Part shown: positions 51,136-52,028 of the stretch, piece by piece | Layout: each line of letters begins with the position of its first letter | Position numbering within the stretch: position 1 is the first letter of the stretch | The notes under the pieces: generated by a model | Told to the model about the DNA's origin: nothing | The model's input: only the letters and a program-made list of their open reading frames with translations | The model's database searches: none | NCBI GenBank assembly: GCA_002095305.1 | Contig: MIEI01000029.1 | Coordinates: forward strand, 1-52,028 | DNA from: Pantoea brenneri | GTDB taxonomy: Bacteria > Pseudomonadota > Gammaproteobacteria > Enterobacterales > Enterobacteriaceae | Direction: 5' to 3' | Length of the DNA stretch: 52,028 nucleotides | Made by a program: the position numbers and the translations under genes

Positions 51136-52028
51136 ATGAAAAACAATGATTTAGCTGTGATGCACTGGGGCACCTATCACGTCACCACCGAACAGGGACG
51201 GCTGACGGCGGTCAGACCGGTGGCGTGGGATCGTAATCCTTCTTTGATCGGCCAGTCACTGCCGGAGGCGGTACAAGGCAACAGCCGGGTAAAATATCCG
51301 GCGGTGCGGCTGGGTTATCTGCAGGGCAAGCCCGCGTCGCGCCAGTCGCGCGGCAAAGAGCCGTTTGTTGAGGTGAGCTGGGATCACGCGCTGCGGCTGG
51401 TGGCGGACGAGCTGGCACGGGTACGACAGCAGCACGGCAATCAGGCGATTTACGCCGGGTCATATGGCTGGTCGAGCGCCGGACGTTTTCATCATGCGCA
51501 GAGTCAGCTGCATCGCTTTTTTAACGGCTTTGGTGGCTATACCGCCAGTTCCAACACTTACAGTATTGCCGCCGGTGAACGCACCTCGCCGCATATCCTC
51601 GGCGATCTGGACACTCTGCAACGTCAGCACACTCACTGGCCGGTGCTGGCGCAGCACTGTGAGCTGTTTGTGGCCATCGGCGGGCTGCCACTGCGTAATG
51701 CTCAGGTGAATGGCGGCGGAGCCAACGATCACGCGCTGGCGCACTGGCTGACCACGTTGCGCCGCAACGGCACCCGCTTTATCAATATCAGCCCGGTCAG
51801 AAACGATCTGTCGGCGGTAGCGGATGCGGAATGGCTGGCGATTCAGCCGGGTTCCGATACCGCCCTGTTGCTGGCGATAGGTCAGGTATTGATTGCCGAA
51901 TCCCGTTACGACGCCCGCTTTGTTGCCCGCTGCACGGTGGGATTCGATCACTATGCCGCTTATCTGAGCGGCGCGCGGGATGGAGTGGTCAAATCGCCGG
52001 AATGGGCCGCGCCGCTGACCGGCCTGCC
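51136..52028 (+). CDS. BisC-like molybdopterin oxidoreductase (3' truncated by window edge)
   Basis: From ATG 51136 the frame is open to the end of the window (297 codons). It follows biotin sulfoxide reductase BisC and related DMSO-reductase family enzymes: MHWGTYHVTTEQGRLTAV at the N-terminus, FVEVSWDHALRLVADEL, IYAGSYGWSSAGRFHHAQSQ, the probable molybdenum-ligand Ser in SNTYSIAAGE, and RFINISPVRNDLSAVA. There is no twin-arginine signal and no N-terminal iron-sulfur cysteines, so it should be cytosolic like BisC, which reduces biotin sulfoxide and free methionine sulfoxide. It starts 3 bp after the permease stop, so it is in the importer operon. Confidence 0.87.
   Translation, partial: MKNNDLAVMHWGTYHVTTEQGRLTAVRPVAWDRNPSLIGQSLPEAVQGNSRVKYPAVRLGYLQGKPASRQSRGKEPFVEVSWDHALRLVADELARVRQQHGNQAIYAGSYGWSSAGRFHHAQSQLHRFFNGFGGYTASSNTYSIAAGERTSPHILGDLDTLQRQHTHWPVLAQHCELFVAIGGLPLRNAQVNGGGANDHALAHWLTTLRRNGTRFINISPVRNDLSAVADAEWLAIQPGSDTALLLAIGQVLIAESRYDARFVARCTVGFDHYAAYLSGARDGVVKSPEWAAPLTGL

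Noticed and set aside
1..52028. CRISPR array, tRNA or rRNA genes, complete insertion sequence
   Set aside because: No regularly spaced direct repeats, cloverleaf-like sequence, rRNA sequence or transposase was recognised on reading; a covariance-model scan was not possible here.

Overview
The window looks like part of a large accessory replicon of a Pantoea-like bacterium (Erwiniaceae, gamma-Proteobacteria). The main reason is the linkage of a zeaxanthin-glucoside carotenoid cluster (crtE-X-Y-I-B with convergent crtZ) to a thiOSGF thiazole operon. As I recall, that pairing is characteristic of the large Pantoea plasmid family LPP-1. No replication, partition or conjugation genes are visible, so the plasmid assignment is inference. 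The crtE-crtX gap is 9 bp with no idi gene, which resembles the P. ananatis/P. stewartii arrangement rather than P. agglomerans. No rRNA, tRNA, complete insertion sequence or CRISPR array was seen.

Layout. 0-4.4 kb: the tail of an alpha/beta hydrolase, a 53-residue zinc-ribbon protein of YmcF/YnfQ type, an IraP-like anti-adaptor, and a two-gene membrane operon (DUF2157/DUF4401 plus GDYXXLXY). 4.6-9.7 kb: three regulator/enzyme pairs, HxlR with an SDR, TetR with a glutathione transferase (shared operator-like palindromes), and LysR with an SDR. 9.8-14 kb: an RND efflux pump and its adaptor. 14.3 kb: a decayed second copy of the hydrolase tail found at the window start. 14.8-19 kb: an M20 amidohydrolase plus a complete polar amino acid ABC importer. 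19.2 kb: a truncated HigB-like toxin. 19.4-22.6 kb: promoter, TPP riboswitch, a 16-codon upstream ORF, then thiO-thiS-thiG-thiF. 22.6-25.2 kb: an ASCH protein, an ABC permease remnant, a hypothetical gene and a zinc alcohol dehydrogenase. 25.3-31.6 kb: the carotenoid cluster. 31.8-42.9 kb: ytfJ-like gene, pirin, a PepSY/DUF2946 metal-linked pair, 2-hydroxyacid dehydrogenase, glutaminase, CynX/NimT-type transporter, a tiny lipoprotein, an OrtT-like orphan toxin, dihydroxyacetone kinase and a LysR regulator. 43-45.4 kb: a YbhB-type protein, then a frameshifted alpha/beta hydrolase divergent from a CGNR regulator. 45.4-52 kb: a ProP-like transporter, an aminotransferase, and a MetQ-N-I-like ABC importer (metN-like gene frameshifted) running straight into a BisC-like molybdoenzyme that leaves the window.

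How the genes work together. The crt genes build geranylgeranyl diphosphate, phytoene, lycopene, beta-carotene, zeaxanthin and its glucosides. The thi operon makes the thiazole half of thiamine under product feedback; thiC, thiD and thiE are not here and must lie elsewhere. The M20/ABC block looks like import and hydrolysis of N-acyl amino acids. The Met-type importer with a BisC-like reductase looks like uptake and reduction of an oxidised sulfur compound. The rest is a typical accessory mix of stress, transport and regulator/enzyme pairs, with several decayed genes marking past rearrangement.
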